Below are positions 5,001 through 5,717 of a DNA stretch of 5,717 nt, in pieces. Made by a program: the position numbers and the translations under genes. A model generated the notes under the pieces. The model had not been told where the DNA came from and searched no databases. It saw only the letters and a program-made list of their open reading frames with translations. The stretch's first letter is position 1, and every line of letters starts with the position of its first letter. Source of the DNA: Clostridia bacterium (lineage in GTDB: Bacteria; Bacillota; Clostridia; Christensenellales; Borkfalkiaceae); assembly GCA_900767195.1 (NCBI GenBank), contig CAAFYG010000110.1:1-5717 (forward strand), given 5' to 3'.

Positions 5001-5519
5001 ATGCTATATTATTTATTGGCGAGCATATTTGTGTTGACGGAAGCTGTTTATATGGGAGTAAAAAGGCGGCGGGCGTATTATTTTTTCAGGTTGTTCGGGC
5101 GAGCGTATGGCAGCTTGGATTTTTTTCATACAAAAGTATTGGTTGCACCCGGAAAATTAGGATTTTATTATAAAGGCAGAGTTCCGAAAGACATAAAAAA
5201 ATACAGCGCGTGCGCTGTATGCGGGGATATAGAAACAAAAATCGTATGTATCGCCGGAAAAAAAGAAAATAAACCGGACGGCAAAAGAGATGAGTTTGAA
5301 ACAAGTTTAATGCGCGCGGGCGGAGTAGAATTGATTACAAACGAAACGCAGAAAAATAAGATGTTTTCGGCTTGGCTGAAAATTACGCAAGGGGGAAAAG
5401 AAGAAACAATTCCCGTAGAGTTACGCAAAAGAAAAATGACGCCGCAAATCGCAAAACTGTTGATACAGGCGGCGGCGAAAGCGGCGGTAGCGGCAAGACT
5501 TTGTTCTCAAACGCCATAA
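5001..5519 (+). CDS. Unrecognised membrane-anchored protein
   Basis: A 172-aa protein I do not recognise. Residues 1-20 form one hydrophobic segment with no clear signal-peptidase site, followed at once by KRRR (21-24). By the positive-inside rule the rest would be cytoplasmic. The soluble part has a CxxC (Cys71/Cys74), a charged stretch at 86-100 and an alanine-rich, probably helical C-terminus (about 147-166). The ATG has AGAGG at 4986-4990 with a 10-nt gap, downstream of a full-consensus promoter. It is paired divergently with the XRE gene inside the repeat-flanked block, which suggests cargo kept under repression. A toxin, an immunity factor or a phage-defence effector would fit the layout, but nothing in the sequence singles one out. 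The base composition looks AT-richer than the housekeeping genes. No clear terminator follows. Confidence 0.7.
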   Translation: MLYYLLASIFVLTEAVYMGVKRRRAYYFFRLFGRAYGSLDFFHTKVLVAPGKLGFYYKGRVPKDIKKYSACAVCGDIETKIVCIAGKKENKPDGKRDEFETSLMRAGGVELITNETQKNKMFSAWLKITQGGKEETIPVELRKRKMTPQIAKLLIQAAAKAAVAARLCSQTP

Positions 5520-5528
5520 AGCGTTTAG

Positions 5529-5558
5529 AAAAGCGCAATTCCCCGAATTTGCCGAGTA
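5529..5558. repeat. 30-bp direct repeat, right copy (att-like)
   Basis: This matches 29 of 30 bases of the comF 3' end at 4624-4653. In the corresponding frame it encodes KAQFPEFAE followed by TAA, in place of the TAG in comF. It lies 10 nt after the stop of the 172-aa gene and marks the right boundary of the putative insertion. It could be the displaced original end of comF, or a partial copy of it. Confidence 0.85.
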
Positions 5559-5593
5559 AAAAAACGATTAGAAGGATAGCAATTAGAAAACAA

Positions 5594-5717
5594 GCTGCGC
5601 CCCTTGATTGAAAATTTCTGATGGAAAATTTCAATCAAAAATGTGCTGCGCCCCTTGATTGAAAATTTCTGATGGAAAATTTCAATCAAAAATCGGCTGA
5701 GCCTCTTGATTTTTCAG
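5594..5717. repeat. 51-bp palindromic tandem repeat, truncated at the edge
   Basis: Units start at 5594, 5645 and 5696 with an exact 51-nt period. The first two are identical over 49 bases and differ only in the last two (GT/CG). The third starts GCTGAGCCTCTTGATT, with two changes, and runs off the end. Each full unit has a GCTGCGCCCC linker and a hairpin with 14 of 15 pairs (5604-5618 with 5624-5638, and 5655-5669 with 5675-5689; one A-A mismatch) around the loop TGATG. There is no variable spacer and no coding sequence. Confidence 0.88.

Larger units (their letters stand above)
4624..5558. mobile_element. Putative 905-bp insertion at the comF 3' end
   Basis: The block is bounded by the 30-bp direct repeats and holds one complete module: a bidirectional terminator, an XRE regulator on the minus strand, a divergent promoter with an operator-like palindrome, and a membrane-anchored protein of unknown function. 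Both genes look more AT-rich than fba, gap and comF. Reading the right copy in the comF frame gives KAQFPEFAE and a stop, so the repeat regenerates the same C-terminal tail. There is no recombinase, so it would have to be mobilised in trans, or it is a relic. A simple segmental duplication of the comF end is the alternative. Confidence 0.4.

Noticed and set aside
4712..5519. A classical toxin-antitoxin pair
   Set aside because: The layout is suggestive, but the genes are divergent and the 172-aa protein has no recognisable toxin fold. It is kept only as speculation in the findings.
5372..5611. A 79-codon plus-strand frame overlapping the end of the 172-aa gene and running to the palindromic repeats
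   Set aside because: It has no ribosome binding site and low-complexity composition. The overlapping gene has a proper promoter and start.
5594..5717. A CRISPR array
   Set aside because: Units are identical throughout with no variable spacers, and the long palindrome fills most of the unit. There are no cas genes nearby.

Overview
The window reads like a contig from an uncultured low- to mid-GC Gram-positive bacterium, most likely a gut-type member of Clostridia (Bacillota). The clues are strong AGGAGG/GGAGG ribosome binding sites, near-consensus sigma-A promoters, U-tailed hairpin terminators, a class IIB fructose-bisphosphate aldolase, an NAD-type GAPDH, a ComFC-type phosphoribosyltransferase and dispersed palindromic repeats of a kind I associate with gut Clostridia. 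I would not place it below class. The first 12 bases match the 3' end of the Illumina adapter and the last bases break off inside a tandem repeat, so the window is probably one whole short contig.

Layout. (1) 13-1004: the tail of an ABC ATPase overlapping, by ATGA, a complete ABC-2 permease. (2) 1005-1345: a gene-free, repeat-rich stretch with a triple-hairpin REP-like unit, a tandem duplication carrying C10 and C11 tracts, a perfect 11-bp inverted repeat with a U-rich tail, and then the fba promoter. (3) 1346-2281: class II aldolase. (4) 2279-2443: a large imperfect palindrome that begins at the fba stop codon. It is followed by the gap promoter and a structured leader. (5) 2645-3664: GAPDH, then a strong terminator. 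(6) 3719-3880: a degenerate 21-bp array whose T/A tracts are spaced about one helical turn apart, running into the start codon of the comF-like gene (3881-4654). (7) 4654-5558: a bidirectional terminator, a small XRE regulator on the minus strand, a divergent promoter pair with an embedded operator-like palindrome, and an unrecognised 172-aa membrane-anchored protein. A 30-bp direct repeat of the comF 3' end flanks this block. (8) 5594-5717: 51-bp palindromic tandem repeats to the contig end.

How the parts relate. fba and gap are separate single-gene transcription units for central glycolysis, each with its own strong promoter. They do not form a cluster with pgk or tpi here. The ABC pair is an unrelated exporter. 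The 905-bp block after comF looks like a self-contained repressor/effector module inserted at a gene 3' end. Together with the phased-tract array, it is the most unusual thing in the window.
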